Of a DNA stretch of 64,000 nucleotides, positions 9,724 to 21,205 are shown piece by piece; within the stretch, counting starts at the first letter, position 1; the number at the start of each line of letters is the position of its first letter. The notes below the pieces were generated by a model, which made no database searches, was not told the origin of the DNA, and saw only the letters and a list, made by a program, of their open reading frames with translations. Origin of the DNA: Kalaharituber pfeilii (lineage: Eukaryota > Ascomycota > Pezizomycetes > Pezizales > Pezizaceae). The stretch is taken from positions 1,860,001-1,924,000 of the forward strand of contig WHUZ01000001.1 of NCBI GenBank assembly GCA_015179045.1, given 5' to 3'. A program made the position numbers and the translations under genes.

Positions 9724-12700
9724 TTGGCTTTGGCTTTGGAAGGTAGGGAAGTCAGATTTGGTAAGATCTGTTCGTTTCTGTCCCGCAGATTTGGAGGAGA
9801 AGATGGAGCAGTGTTCCTGATTATATACCATCAGAACAGATTCAACTGTTCCATTAACCTCCCCACAATATCTATCAACGACGAACAGGGCCCTTGTAAT
9901 CGAGTGGAGTCAGACTTTTCTAGGGTATCTACCACAGGACGTCTGGGGGTTGGGGTAGAGCGGAAAAATGGATTTGATCAGCCCCGTTTTCCTCTAGTTT
10001 CATGGTCCTCCGACCTGTACTTAGGCTGGAAGCCAGTAGCTGACCAGCTCGGTATGTTCACGGCTTTCCGCATGCCTCCCACGATGGAAGATGCCTGAGC
10101 AACTTGATATATTGGACAGAACTACATCCAATCAAAATAATTTACTTGGATTAGGGTGTGTGCGTCAGATAACCAAGATCCTTTGGCTTGAGATAGCTGA
10201 TGCAGACTGAACGTCTAAATGGAGAGCAGTTCCAATCACCTATGAGAAGCACCCTAGGGCCGTGTCTCTCGGCTAACCAGCAGGCATATGCTTGCTGAAA
10301 AGGTTTGATAACTAATACAACAAGGCAGAATTAACGACCATCGCTGCCCACATATTGAATATGGCTGATACTATAGGCTACATTCTAGAGGCATAGACAA
10401 GAAACCTAGCAGTGAATTGCATCCATGTTTCATTGATTATTATTGCCTAGGATTTGTCTTTGTCAAACGAAATCAGTATCGATGGCTTCCATTCTAAACT
10501 GAGCGCCCAACAAACAAAGAATAGGGCTTCTTGCAACCAGGCTAGGGCTTTTTTATTTCATTTATATTGGCAGTGGAGAAACAAGACCAATGGCGAGTCA
10601 ATGCTCTCAAGCATACAACCTGGAGATGCGTGGAACATCTTTCTACAGTTCATCGCATGTTGGTCTCTAGCCAGAGAAGCTGATTGCTGAAGTTATGGCC
10701 TCAAATGTAGTTCCTTCATATCGTGTTAAGTGAGCAACACAACTGGGGAATGGAGTATCTCTAGAGTAAGAGTAATTCAAGATGTTAGTGAAAGATGAAC
10801 GAATCAGATAGCTAGAGTCAGAGTAGGAGTGGACCATTGGGTTTGGACAACGGGATCCTGGACACTGTTCTAGTTCCATCAACTGCTCGTTTGCTTGCAC
10901 AAACCATTGAGCTTTAACACAACGAACCACAGTATCACAGACCAATCTGTATCATATTATATCCGTATGGGAACATATGGAAAACCTAAAAATGGACGGT
11001 GGTGCTGATCTCATGGTTGAAGAGGTGCATGTCCCAGTTTGTGCTTCATGTATTCTCTTACTTTTATCAATGGACATTTTGCAAGGGGCCCAGATCATTA
11101 CTGGCTAAGTTTGACTTGGAACAATCTTATCGAGGCATTCTGGAAATTGCATCCGTCATTCCCGTGGAAAGTTATGGACCATTTCGGGACTTCTGCTGCC
11201 TTGAACCACGGTTAATCAACATTACATCGCATCACCTGCAAACGGGATACTTCTTGCAGCTGTCGGTAAAGATACCAAATATCAAGTGACTGTACTTGAG
11301 TGGTTTGCTTATGGGCGTCTTGCGACCTCGGCTCTGGAATACCAGCTTAGTTCCCTGATAAAAACAAACTAGCAGTACCATCGATGTACTGGCTCCGTGC
11401 TCAAGTACTTCAGCTAGACCGCTGGTAGCGACCTATGCTCTTTGTGTTGTATGTCCACATCAATACCAAAATCCCGGGTTTTACTGGAGCTTAGACTACT
11501 CCTACTTTGACTTGTTAAAAAATGCAAATGGCGCAAACATAACAGTGGGGTAAAAATATTATCCATATTTTCTTCTAAGTAAAATGAAACTCACTTGAAC
11601 GCATCTTCCAATATAACAGTTCTTACTAATTCGGCTGTATCACCGCCTCAACACCAAACGCCGGAGGATATAATTTCAATTAAAGGTATTCGACTCGAAG
11701 CAGGAGACAGAAAAGCCTAGTTGGGTTTGTGTCGACTTTAAATAGAGGATATATCAAGTGGGATTGTGTACTAATATTTATCTTCAAGCGCGCGCACAGA
11801 GCATCCAACGCTTCTAGTCCATGGATTCCCTAACAGGTGCATGCACAATGTATCAGGATAATCTACGGCAACCGTATAGAAGCTATGTCGATAATTCAAC
11901 TCTCAACAGCTAGTTGCGCTCTTACAACTAGATTGCTCACGGACCACTGAATAGAAGCCAGTCACCAAGGCACAGACTAATGCATGATAGTAGGACAGAC
12001 TGTGATGCCAGAACTGGTCTGCTCCACGTGGGCTCTAAAGACCGGCTGCGGTGATAGCATTTTATTGGGCCAAGTAAGCTGGTTGAGGAACAATGAATAT
12101 CAAAGTTAAGCGTCGATCGTTCGTTACAGGTTTGTTATGCATAAGGCAGTCATGATGGCTCGAGTTTTTCATAATGATACCCAAGAACAATCAGTAACCA
12201 CTAGAAACATAGATTATTGGTAGTAAATAACCGCTCACAGCGAGCTAATAGTCCAGTATCGTGAGCTGAAATGCTTAGTTCTATATACTGAATTGTCCTT
12301 GAGCGAGCACTGAAAACTGGGAAGCTAGTTCCCAACACCACATCGTCAAGATAGTCTGGTTGATTGATCAGAAAGCTACCACAATGGAAAAGAGATAAAT
12401 TGAAAGGGAAATGGATCATGGGTATCAGGAATACTGGACTACAAAATATGCCAGTATCTCTTTCCACTCTAGCGTCAGTGAGGTGGGCCTCGCAGTTGTT
12501 AATGAGCAAGATTCGAAGCTGTGTGAAGATATCTCTAAATACAGAAATCGCAATGCTCACTAAGGAAGCGAGTATTAAAAGTATCTCAACTTAACCATGT
12601 AAATACTCACTGTCTAAGGCATAAAGCTGGCCCGATCTCGGTGTACATATCACAAAAAAAAGGACAAAGAAAGTGATACATGCAGGGCTTGAGTAGTAAA

Positions 12701-14200
12701 GGTCGGAAATATGAAATGAAGGCTGCGTGATAGCTATGAGCCTAGTTTGAATAAGTGTTGAAAAAGACGTTTTTTTGAAGATAAAGAGAATGGGTGCCAC
12801 AACAATCTTATAGTGCTTCAATGTGGGTCTATTGGGGATTTTACGATGGGTTCTGGGAATGAGTTTGAGACCTGAAAAGGAGGACTATTTGCATAACTTG
12901 ACAGATCTGATATACTGAGATTGTGGATGCATGTTCACCCAGGAATGAGCAACATTGCAGTGCAGCTAGAGCAGGGACAAATCACTTGAAGATGTGAAGT
13001 TGCTTAGCAATACTAGTACCGCTTGACCTGGCCTAATCTAGTAGCCACTGTACTACTTCAATGCATCACTTTGACTTATTTTTTTTCTAAATCGGTCTTA
13101 AAAATAACTCGAACTTTCTGAGTTGTGTGTGTAGTTCGCATGAGACGTATGTAAGTTACTTTTATCCTGTTAGAAAATTTTACGATTATTGTATGTATAC
13201 ATTTTCCTCTATAGTGTGACCAGTATACATCATAGAGCTACTGTGACAGCCAGCTCACGTAGCGTTCAGGCACACAAAACATAATGGGTTACACCGACAG
13301 GGCATCCCTAAATGGCATTTTTCGGCCAATTAGGATAATGTTTACTCTACTCTACATGAATTCGGCAATTATCCTCTCACTCTTTCGCTCAAGCCCAGAT
13401 CCATCAACGGCGCAGCCACCATATTTATCTAAGGCGGCCCATGGCCAGGCTCCCCTTGGACTACACGGGGCAATACCTTTTATTGCGCAAGCATGTACCT
13501 AGGTAGACATGCACCTGCTGGTAGAGCCTAACATCATGTGTCAGTAGGTAGTAACATCCGCAGTCATATATATACTTACTGGTATATACAAGTATATATC
13601 AAGTAGAGAAGTATAGCAGCCATAAGAAGCCCCAGGATGTAGGTCTAGCACGATGGCTGCGTTAACTCTTTTTCGTGCCTGAACGCAATTGTATAAGATT
13701 GGCTACTTTTATGCGTGTCCTAAACCACCACACAATTTGCCCGCCATCTAGATTCAAACCAGAAGGCTGCATCTAACTGATGCTGCTAGTAAGTACTCGT
13801 ACATGTGTCAAGGGTCCACTTTCAATATTGCCTTAGAAGGATAAATTGATACTGTCAACACTCTAGTGTCCACGCTGACACGAGGGATCTATAGCTGAGC
13901 ATCGATCTGAGCAACTAGGCGCAGGAATATCAGTGAGAATATGTATACTATGATGGATATGCGAACGTATTGTATACGCCAGCGCGCTTGGTACTTCATG
14001 TATACAGCGGACAGGGCGGACAACTAGCCGAGAGTGAATACCGCTTATCGGGTTGGGTAGCTATGTACTTACGTTGGTCGTCAGACTACGTGCCCTTTGT
14101 CGACACAATTACAATTAGTACGGGCGGATTCTAAACAGAGTACATGATGCCCGCATACATAACGATATCCTTGCTGTCCTGGGCCTGCTAGGTACTATTA
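9724..14200. other. 4.5 kb without a recognisable gene
   Basis: It starts with the promoter side of the Myb/SANT gene. The frames here (for example 12201-12560 minus and 10999-11289 plus) match nothing I know and have no consistent splice structure. The sequence is AT-rich with many TAG/TAA and palindromic TA-rich spots (13565-13600). I see it as decayed repeat or spacer DNA. Confidence 0.5.
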
Positions 14201-14716
14201 CCACATCTGGCGCCTATTCTCCGTGTGGGCCATGTTGTGTGGTGTTCTTCCAGAATATTCCCTGTTCTGCCAAGCCATGTCGATTGCTTCGCACCCTCAA
14301 GTCCACCAAACCCTCCCCAGTCCTGCTCCGCAATTGAGTGCTGAACCTTCCATACTCTATTTGTTCTCTATTCTCTTTCACATTCACGCGTGCACACTGC
14401 CGCGGTCGAGTCTTTCCTGCACCCCTCCACATCTGGCACCGGATTTTACCCCAAACCCCCTTTTCACCGTGCCCACTACTCCCACCTCTCCTTCCTCTAA
14501 TCCCAACCTCATTATCAACGAGTTCCCGTGAAATCACTCACCTATTGGCGCTTCATATTGCTTTAATCCGCCCCAAAAGCTACCTAACACCCAATTACTA
14601 TTGCGACTGCCTTTCCATCTCGGGTCATCGCATTGTTCAGCTTCTCCGAAGATCGTGTGCATTTTTATACCTGCCATCTTAAGATAATCTAACATAAGCA
14701 GGCTTCAATTTATATT

Positions 14717-16246
14717 ATGAGCTTTCAGGGGACAGCATCCGACATTGTTGTCCGAGTCAGCTCGGACAACAGCATTGCTCCTGAGCGCCGCATCTCCCCG
14801 TCGTGGTCTATTGCCTTGCTGAAGTCCAAAATGGAAGTGGTCACGGGAATTCCTCCGTCATTCCAGCGTTTGACTCTCCATCTTCCTCACAATTCCGACC
14901 CCATCCCCATCGACAGTCCAGATGAGGAAAATACCCAGGTTGCAAGCTTTCCATTTCAGCCTTATGCGGAGTTGCATGTATGTGCAGAGCAATTTTCCTT
15001 GCATGGTTATGGAGCTTTACTTGATTGCCTACTTTACGAAACTCTGTTTTATGTTCTTTCCTTCATTATTTCCAAACCAGTCTTCTCATTGCGCCCTGCA
15101 TTCAATTGAGTACTGGATACCTTCCTTCTGCTTTTTTAATATGACTTCAGTAAATGTCAACAGGGGATAATTGTGCACTTGGAACGGCCGAACTGGCATC
15201 AATACTGATGTCTGATTGAGGATACCTTACATGCTCATCCCCTGGATCCACGTTTGCCTGGCCCCGATTTGAACACGTACATTTTGGGCCTCTATATCTA
15301 GGTTTCTTCAAAGCACCAACCGCTTTGCTAGCTTCACTGCCCCTGCTTTTGGCGTCTGCTTTCTTTCAAGACAACCGTATTTTGTTTCAAGCAGTTCTAG
15401 TAGTGCTACCCTATGTCAATAAGGATAATAGCCAACCACATCCATGTGATTGTTCGTCTACAGGTAGCCGACTTGCGTCCGCCATCAGCACGACCTAATT
15501 TTGTGGACACCTCGGCTGTGGAAAAGTACACAATGCCAGATCAAAAGTACGAGGAACTTCAGGATACAGTGTTGGCTTGGAAAAAGCGGCAGCAACTGGG
15601 GCGGTTCGATCCTAACAAGCCAAATCTGGAACTTGAAAAGCTACGTAAGATGCAGGAGGAGATTGATGTTAGGGGTATCGCCGTTGGGAAGAGGTGTAGG
15701 GTAGGCGGAGCTGCGTTAGATCGAAGAGGGACTGTTAGATACGTCGGGCTTGTGGAGCAGATCCCTGGTGAAGGCCTCTGGGTTGGTATGTGCAAGAAGC
15801 TCTATTATGTCTTCATCTAGCCCTTGTCCTTGACAAAACAAATCCTTGCCTTGAATTCCCCACCCTCCCTGTCCCCATCTTTTATTTGCGTTCTGTCAGT
15901 TAGAGAACATGTAACCTGTTATCGTTCATGAAAGTGATGTTCCTCCGGATGGTGCTGCAAAGTTATTTTGAGAACCACAGTCGCTCTTGCATGTTATTTA
16001 TTGTTTCATCCAAGCTCTGCGCTATTATGGCTCATTGAGTAATGGTCAACACTGATGGTATTGATTCTCTAACTATAAAACACAGGGATTGAAAATGATG
16101 AACCTGTAGGAAAGAATGATGGCAGTATTTCAGGGCACCGGTACTTTCATTGCAAGCCCAAACATGGCTCGTTCATTCGTCCGGATCGAGTTGATATAGG
16201 AGATTACCCAGTATTGAACTTCTTGGAAGACATGGAGGAGATCTGA
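14717..16246 (+). CDS. TBCB: Tubulin-folding cofactor B (ubiquitin-like plus CAP-Gly), 247 aa
   Basis: Three exons: 14717-14977, 15464-15785 and 16086-16246. The donors (GTATGT, GTATGT) and AG acceptors keep frame (744 nt). Residues 1-87 form the N-terminal ubiquitin-like domain. The middle contains PPSARPNFVD, KYTMP and LAWKKRQQLGRFDP, which are signatures of the family. Residues about 160-237 are a CAP-Gly domain with the GKNDG tubulin-tail-binding motif at 203-207, then RYFHCKP and GSFIRPDRV. The C-terminus ends in acidic EDMEEI. The protein binds alpha-tubulin and, with cofactor E, handles it during dimer assembly and disassembly in the cytosol (yeast Alf1, fission yeast Alp11). The length is normal for the family. 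The first intron is 486 nt, long for this window. Upstream (14280-14530) lies a C/T-rich promoter-like stretch. Confidence 0.95.
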
Positions 16247-16249
16247 GAC

Positions 16250-16866
16250 CACTAGGAGCTCCAGTCATCTTCGGAGACTAGGAAATCATCATAGACTAAG
16301 TGAGGGGATGCTACTAGTTGTGGAAAGGAAGCTCAAAAAAAAAAAAAGAAACCAACATGGGCTAAATCGACAGTTATGGGACGACTAGACAAGTCAAAAC
16401 GAGAAGCCTGCATAAGTCTCTTTCATTTCTGTTTCTGCTTTGGGCCGTGCTGTCATGATTCCCTTGTTCATTTGTGTAATTCAAACTTATAGCTGCTAGG
16501 AAAGTTTTGGACGAGTGGTCAATATCGAAAGTTGCATCTTCCTGTTCTATTGGGCACAAGGATTGGCGACATGAGCGGAGAGGATGACTGCAAGAAGGGC
16601 GAATCACCAACCAAATCCTTTGCCTTAGATTGCTAAGAGCACTGGAGAATCTCGAAGCTGCAAAAGAAGCAAATAAAAATCCGGCCGAACGGATAAAAGC
16701 CACACCTTTCAGATATTCCATATCCTAGTGACGAGACCGGACATCCAATGAAATGAATGGAGTAGAAACCATACTGAAGAACGGGAAATGAAGAACAAAA
16801 TACAGCAGGGAATCAAATCAACTGAAAGAAAAGGAACGCACAAAGCAAATACAAAAGAAAGGAATA

Positions 16867-16897
<31 letters not shown>

Positions 16898-17860
16898 TGA
16901 AAGGCGAAAAAGAAACATTAGCCACAAGGCAGCTGGTAAACGTTCCGCTCCACTATATTGAAAATAAAAACCGGGAATATGGAAAACTAGCCCAGCCAAA
17001 ACCAAGATACATAGACATAGCCTTGCACTCAAACATATACCCACGATGCTTACCGCAACCACCGTTGTTTACTTTTCCTTCCCAGATCGTGCCAGTACCC
17101 CTTCCCATTCATAGTACACGCGGACCGGCCGATCTACCCATCACTTCCCCTTCCCTTCCATTTCCCCATTTGTACAGCCCAAAGTCCTTCACTCAGAAGG
17201 TGTAGCAAACGGCTGATACTCGCATCCCTGCGCGAAAAATAGTCTAGCTTGCTGATCGAACTGGTTCTCGATGCTGTATAGGTTTCCTGCACGGTAGTTG
17301 GCTCGTCAGTAAACTTATATGAAATATCCCTAGCTGTGTGTATGTATGTCATGTTGTGTCGAAGGTCTGGTAAAGTGTAGGAAATGGAAAGGGAGGACGT
17401 GGAGATGGTTGGCGGGACTGCCTGCATGCTCCTCTGTCTGCAGACTTGTTGATCTAATGTCTGTATACCATCCCTCGTAGCCCTTATAATAGGACAGGAC
17501 GGAAGGGAGATATAAGCACGGGTGGCAACATATACCCTGTTCCATGACAGTAATGGTTTTAGCTAGATGATATGAGAGGAGGAGGAGGAAGAACAGGGAG
17601 AGTGGAGGAGTGTGTAATTTTCGGGAGAAGAGAGTTTATTTTGCTCGCTCGGTGGTTCTTGGGAGCTCTAATCTATCTATCTACATTTTCGTGAAATGTA
17701 TAGGCCTCTTTTATATCCTTCGACCCTTCCCATACATGCGCTTTTAACTGTCCATTATATTTCCGTTTCGGGTCCTTCCGATTTTTTTCCGTTTTGGGTT
17801 CTTTCACTACGTTCCCGTTTTAGGTCTAGGGCAGGCTTTAGGATCTAACTCCTTACAGAG
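16250..17860. other. No gene seen; AAAAAT microsatellite at 16864-16897
   Basis: Downstream flank of the TBCB gene. A minus-strand frame at 16374-16721 (115 codons) has no recognisable domain. A short tandem AAAAAT repeat lies at 16864-16897 and GGA-rich sequence near 17575-17610. Nothing else can be assigned. Confidence 0.5.
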
Positions 17861-17868
17861 TGAAATGT

Positions 17869-17955
17869 ACTTGCTATACCGGACCTCGCTATACCGGAAA
17901 CCTTGCTATACCGGATGAAAAGTGCCAGATTTTAGCGATCCGGTATAGCAAGGGT
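17869..17955. mobile_element. Tiny pogo-like TIR remnant
   Basis: It starts TTGCTATACCGGAC and ends with the inverted form GTCC/ATCCGGTATAGCAAG, with another two TATACCGGA units inside. The right end (CCAGATTTTAGCGATCCGG) recurs at 53658-53690, and the TIR also bounds the elements at 40450-40910 and 53728-53990. The termini resemble those of Tc1/mariner-pogo (Fot1-like) elements. No transposase remains. Confidence 0.6.
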
Positions 17956-17959
17956 AGAC

Positions 17960-18690
17960 TGTATTGGTTTGAAATGGGGCATCCGGATCAACAAGTACCA
18001 GTGAGTCACTCAGTTCTTGAGGATTGAAATGACCTGCCCAACTGTTTAATAGACTATGATCCACCTCAATATCATGGAAAAGAGCATTCTCTCGCTTTAA
18101 TCCAAGAAGGGCATTGTGCACAACATCTCGATGTGTTGGTCTAAGGTCTTCCTCTGATGGTCTAGATTTCCCAACTCACATTACGTTTATGGTCTCAGAC
18201 AGTTGGAGCGTACGTGAAGGAAGGATCTTAAATAGTGGCTGTACTAGTACATCTTGAGGAACAACAATCATGTGACCTCTGGAGTGACAATAGTATACAG
18301 GCGATGATGCAAGAAGCTTTGCTATAAATCTACCAGTGTTAGGTTTCGCAAGTACCATGGCATATCATCATGGCAGCCGAAATCGAAGCCAGACCGAATG
18401 GATACTGGTGGAGCAGTAGGACATGCGCGATCTAGGAAACCTCAGCATGTACCACATGTTTGAACATGCATTGAACTTTCTTCGACTTGCAATCCACACT
18501 TATCAAGACATACATGATTATGGCTATCTGTGAGGATTTTCAGCTTCCGAGATTGGTGGCCACTATGAATTGTCCAGAAGTGGCATTGAGACTTTAAAAC
18601 TAGGAGACCATACACAGCACATGTCACTGTTGGTATATCATCTTGTAAATAGTAGAAGTTCATAAAATAGTCTTTTACTTTGTTATCTGT
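17960..18690 (-). pseudogene. Helitron-encoded protein relic (DUF6570-like segment)
   Basis: On the minus strand, across several frames, I read CHFWTIHSGHQSRKLKIL, then VLAKPNTGRFIAKLL, then FKILPSRTLQLSETI, then VGKSRPSEEDLRP, NALLGLKRENALFHDIEVD, LLNSW and NPQELSDSLVLVDP. The order ILPLP..., VGP.RPS.EDL, V..AL.WLK.NNPLY.DI.ID and SW...F.P.ELLDS matches what I remember of the DUF6570 region of fungal Helitron helicase-like proteins. Stops and a frame change break it. No Rep or helicase core is visible, so this is a short relic. A pogo-like remnant abuts its 3' end. Confidence 0.55.
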
Positions 18691-18920
18691 AATACGTTGT
18701 AATCATGAATCACTTGCCTTCTTTTTTAAGATGAAATTTTTTTCCAAATTATCAAGACATTGTGCTACTTTTTCCTTAAGCACTTTCTTCATCTGGGGCT
18801 GATTTGTGGAAAGGATTTACTGTCAGATTTGTCTATTCTTCGAGAGTATTCAGGTAGGTATGCTGATAAGAGGTAATATCTTATGATGCATTAGTGTAAT
18901 AGATCTGGTAAACGCAGAGA

Positions 18921-19110
18921 GTTACCGTTGACTAGCAATGCTCGCTAGTCCTCTGCGTAGCTCATATAGCACTCATTTATGCGACTGCGATGCCGTTACC
19001 ACTCGGATCGCATATCACTTGCATCGCATATGCGCATTTGGTATGCGCGCGTGCATCCACCGACCGCCCGCCCTACGGTTGCGGTGAACCCGCAACAATA
19101 GCACAACAAA
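18921..19110. repeat. GCATATGCGC-rich dispersed repeat, copy 1
   Basis: Shares ATGCTCGCTAGTCC, GTAGCTCAT and a TCGCATATGCGC block with 26126-26280. A GCGCGTGCATCC block and the GCATATGCGC motif also occur, in the opposite orientation, at 41915-41985. It is GC-richer than its surroundings. The element class is unknown. Confidence 0.5.
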
Positions 19111-19361
19111 CTTTCAAGGAAGAGAGTAGCGAAGGAAGTCTAAAAGAGATTGTGGCAATTGCAACGAAAGCAGCAAAGGTGATAGAAGCATGGCCAGTGG
19201 CAGAGGAAGCAGTAAATCGGTGGTATTTAGGGGATTACTATATTGATAATATTGATAACTTGGTGGCAAACGGGATTAAGTGGATGAAGATTGAGAGTGG
19301 TGGATATGAATTGCATTGTAGAAAAGAGGAGCCTGCAGAAAATGTAAGTTCTGTATTATAA
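18990..19361 (+). CDS. Unrecognised 123-residue ORF, probably a repeat-borne relic
   Basis: The first 30 codons fall in a dispersed repeat. The remainder is a charged, helix-prone sequence (SLKEIVAIATKAAKVIEAW and more) with no domain I recognise. A donor-like GTAAGT follows the last GAAAAT codon and AG acceptors lie near 19390-19402, so splicing to a downstream frame was considered, but no splice gave a clean continuation. Confidence 0.25.
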   Translation: MPLPLGSHITCIAYAHLVCARASTDRPPYGCGEPATIAQQTFKEESSEGSLKEIVAIATKAAKVIEAWPVAEEAVNRWYLGDYYIDNIDNLVANGIKWMKIESGGYELHCRKEEPAENVSSVL

Positions 19362-19404
19362 AGGTATTTCATATCTAACATGTTAGTACAGAGCTATATG
19401 CAGG

Positions 19405-19767
19405 ATGATTGTAAATAACTACCTCAGCAAAATTGGAAAGGAGGGTAAATATAATGTGCACATAGAGCTATCGCAGGATAGTGCAGACAAACATAGGAAA
19501 CTGCTACTGTTGTGTCCCGCATATCCAGTGGAAAAGGATAAAGTGGAGGCATTTTGGCTGTCATCAAAGGGGACAACTTTGAGACTGAGCAAACGCCAGG
19601 TAGAATGCTACTCAGCCGATAAGTTGCAGTCAGCTGTGAAGGACCTGCCTTTTCCTGATGTTTATGAGGCAGAAACCACCACTAAAGGACTTAAGTCTGG
19701 TGAGGAGCTGCCAGAGTTGAAAGCTTTAATCCTACAGAACTTTGAGACAGTCATAGTTTGGTTCTAG
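19405..19767 (+). CDS. Unrecognised 120-residue ORF overlapping a dispersed repeat
   Basis: A polar frame with segments such as LSQDSADKHRKLLLLCP and AFWLSSKGTTLRLSKRQVE. Its last 35 codons lie in the repeat shared with 1046-1290, where a related peptide is encoded. It may be part of a mobile element's coding region. No domain is recognised. Confidence 0.25.
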   Translation: MIVNNYLSKIGKEGKYNVHIELSQDSADKHRKLLLLCPAYPVEKDKVEAFWLSSKGTTLRLSKRQVECYSADKLQSAVKDLPFPDVYEAETTTKGLKSGEELPELKALILQNFETVIVWF

Positions 19768-19925
19768 CTTCGGAGCTGAACACTCGGTGCTGGAGGAGCT
19801 TCAGCAATAGTACAGCGTGTTGTTGCAACCGACCACCCAAGGGTTTGCTTCAGCATAATGATGGAGGCAAAATAAAGAGAAGAGATGGGCAGCAAGCAAG
19901 TACACTAAAGAGGGGAAGAATTTTT
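19668..19925. repeat. Dispersed repeat, copy 2 (partner at 1046-1290)
   Basis: Aligns with 1046-1290 over the CAGCTTCGGAGCTG-like core and the GATGGGCAG...AGCAAG block. As at the first copy, a SINE-like unit follows. Confidence 0.6.
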
Positions 19926-20106
19926 GCATAAAGAATATTCAGCCCTAAAGCTCTACTGGAGATTTAGTGCGAAAGGGAGTAGATGTACATTAGCTGAAAG
20001 TTAGGGAAAATATAACTGTAACATCGATATAGAAGTTACTGCATACAAAAATGCATTATTATAGTATCTATAAAGGGGAGAGAGGAAAAAAGAAAAATCA
20101 AAACAG

Positions 20107-20312
20107 ATTGCTCTAGCTCCACTAGAATTTAGTCATATGGAACCGGAGCATTACAGTCCATCTCGAACAACCCTCTTCCCCTGCTCAACTCGAGAGTTGA
20201 ACTGGGGCCGTCAATTTTATCCCTCTCCATGGCGCTTTTGGTTACCTCCATCGCTGGAGACCACAGCTTTCCACTTCAGCCAAGGTATAAGTCAGTTCGA
20301 TCCTTGATGGAA
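20107..20312 (-). repeat. tRNA-derived SINE-like element, copy 2
   Basis: On the minus strand the order is GAACTGACTTATACC, an A-box-like TTGGCTGAAGTGG, ATGGAGGTAACC, GCCATGGAGAGG, a B-box-like AGTTCAACTCT, GGGGAAGAGGG, and a tail ending TCTAGTGGAGC. These blocks are collinear with the plus-strand copy at 63345-63540. The A-to-B spacing of about 75 nt is longer than in a normal tRNA. Confidence 0.65.
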
Positions 20313-20340
20313 CTCTGAGCCTGTTGAACTTGGTTTCCAT

Positions 20341-20500
20341 TAGATATTCAATCATATAATACCGCAGTATTACAGTTCATGTTTTAGAAAGTTGCTGGAC
20401 GACCCGCTTCCCAAGCTCAACATGAGAATCGAACCGGGACCCTCAGTTCTATACCTCCCTTGTAACCTCCATCATTTCAAGCAGTGCAAGGAGAGACTTG
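20341..20500 (-). repeat. tRNA-derived SINE-like element, copy 3 (degraded)
   Basis: On the minus strand it contains ATGGAGGTTACAAGG, GAGGGTCCCGGTTCGATTCTC (whose core GGTTCGATTCT is a B box), GGGAAGCGGG and a tail CTGTAATACTGCGG. Several C-to-T and G-to-A differences from the other copies are seen. It lies only 30 bp from copy 2 in the same orientation. Confidence 0.55.
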
Positions 20501-20531
20501 GGTAAAATGTTGAGAGTATAGGGTCAAGAAC

Positions 20532-21065
20532 TTGTGCTCGTCATGGCTATGTTCGTCTCATAAAGCACATAAATCTACCAAGTTCAACACGAATAGGGCC
20601 AGGATGCTGACTTCAACTTTCATCGAGAGTGTAATAATCCGCTCTAGACAGTATCTGAAGATACTTGGTCAACTTCTTTCTTCGACATTGAAGCCCGGAA
20701 AAGTGGGATTGGCAGTGCCAAGCGTGAAGAGGCAGTACTATATCAGCTGGTGTGTGAAGGTGGAGAGTGAAGTCCGCAGGGGACTAGAAAGGCAATTTAG
20801 TAGGTACGACAATCGGAAGATAGAATATATCACTGTTGCAGTCTTGAAGCTCATATCTTTGGCCAGAATTCAGGCCTCCCGAGAACAGCCCATGTCTCGA
20901 AACCAAGCTCTGGAAATGGCGTGCACACCAGCGCGCCTGACACATAAGTATGCAAAGTTACTCAATATAACATTCGACGTACTCCCGCGTCTCAGCCCAC
21001 ACTCCGCACGTCACAGAGAGCCCCTGGGCCTACACATTATATTTCCGAGATTTATACATTTATAA
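20532..21065 (+). CDS. Unrecognised 177-residue ORF
   Basis: A basic frame starting at an ATG just downstream of the SINE copies and ending 140 bp before the convergent ATP25 gene. It has a helix-prone middle (VESEVRRGLERQFSRYDNRK and on) but no family I know. No introns or clear promoter were identified. It may be chance or a relic. Confidence 0.25.
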   Translation: MCSSWLCSSHKAHKSTKFNTNRARMLTSTFIESVIIRSRQYLKILGQLLSSTLKPGKVGLAVPSVKRQYYISWCVKVESEVRRGLERQFSRYDNRKIEYITVAVLKLISLARIQASREQPMSRNQALEMACTPARLTHKYAKLLNITFDVLPRLSPHSARHREPLGLHIIFPRFIHL

Positions 21066-21205
21066 ACAATAAGACAATCAAAGTGCCGCAACACATGACA
21101 TTGTTTTTAATGAAACATGCAGTGAGAGGCTCCAATGTACACTGTTATATTCTAAAATCTATTTACCAGCGCAGGTCTAATAACCATGAGACAACTAATA
21201 ACCCA

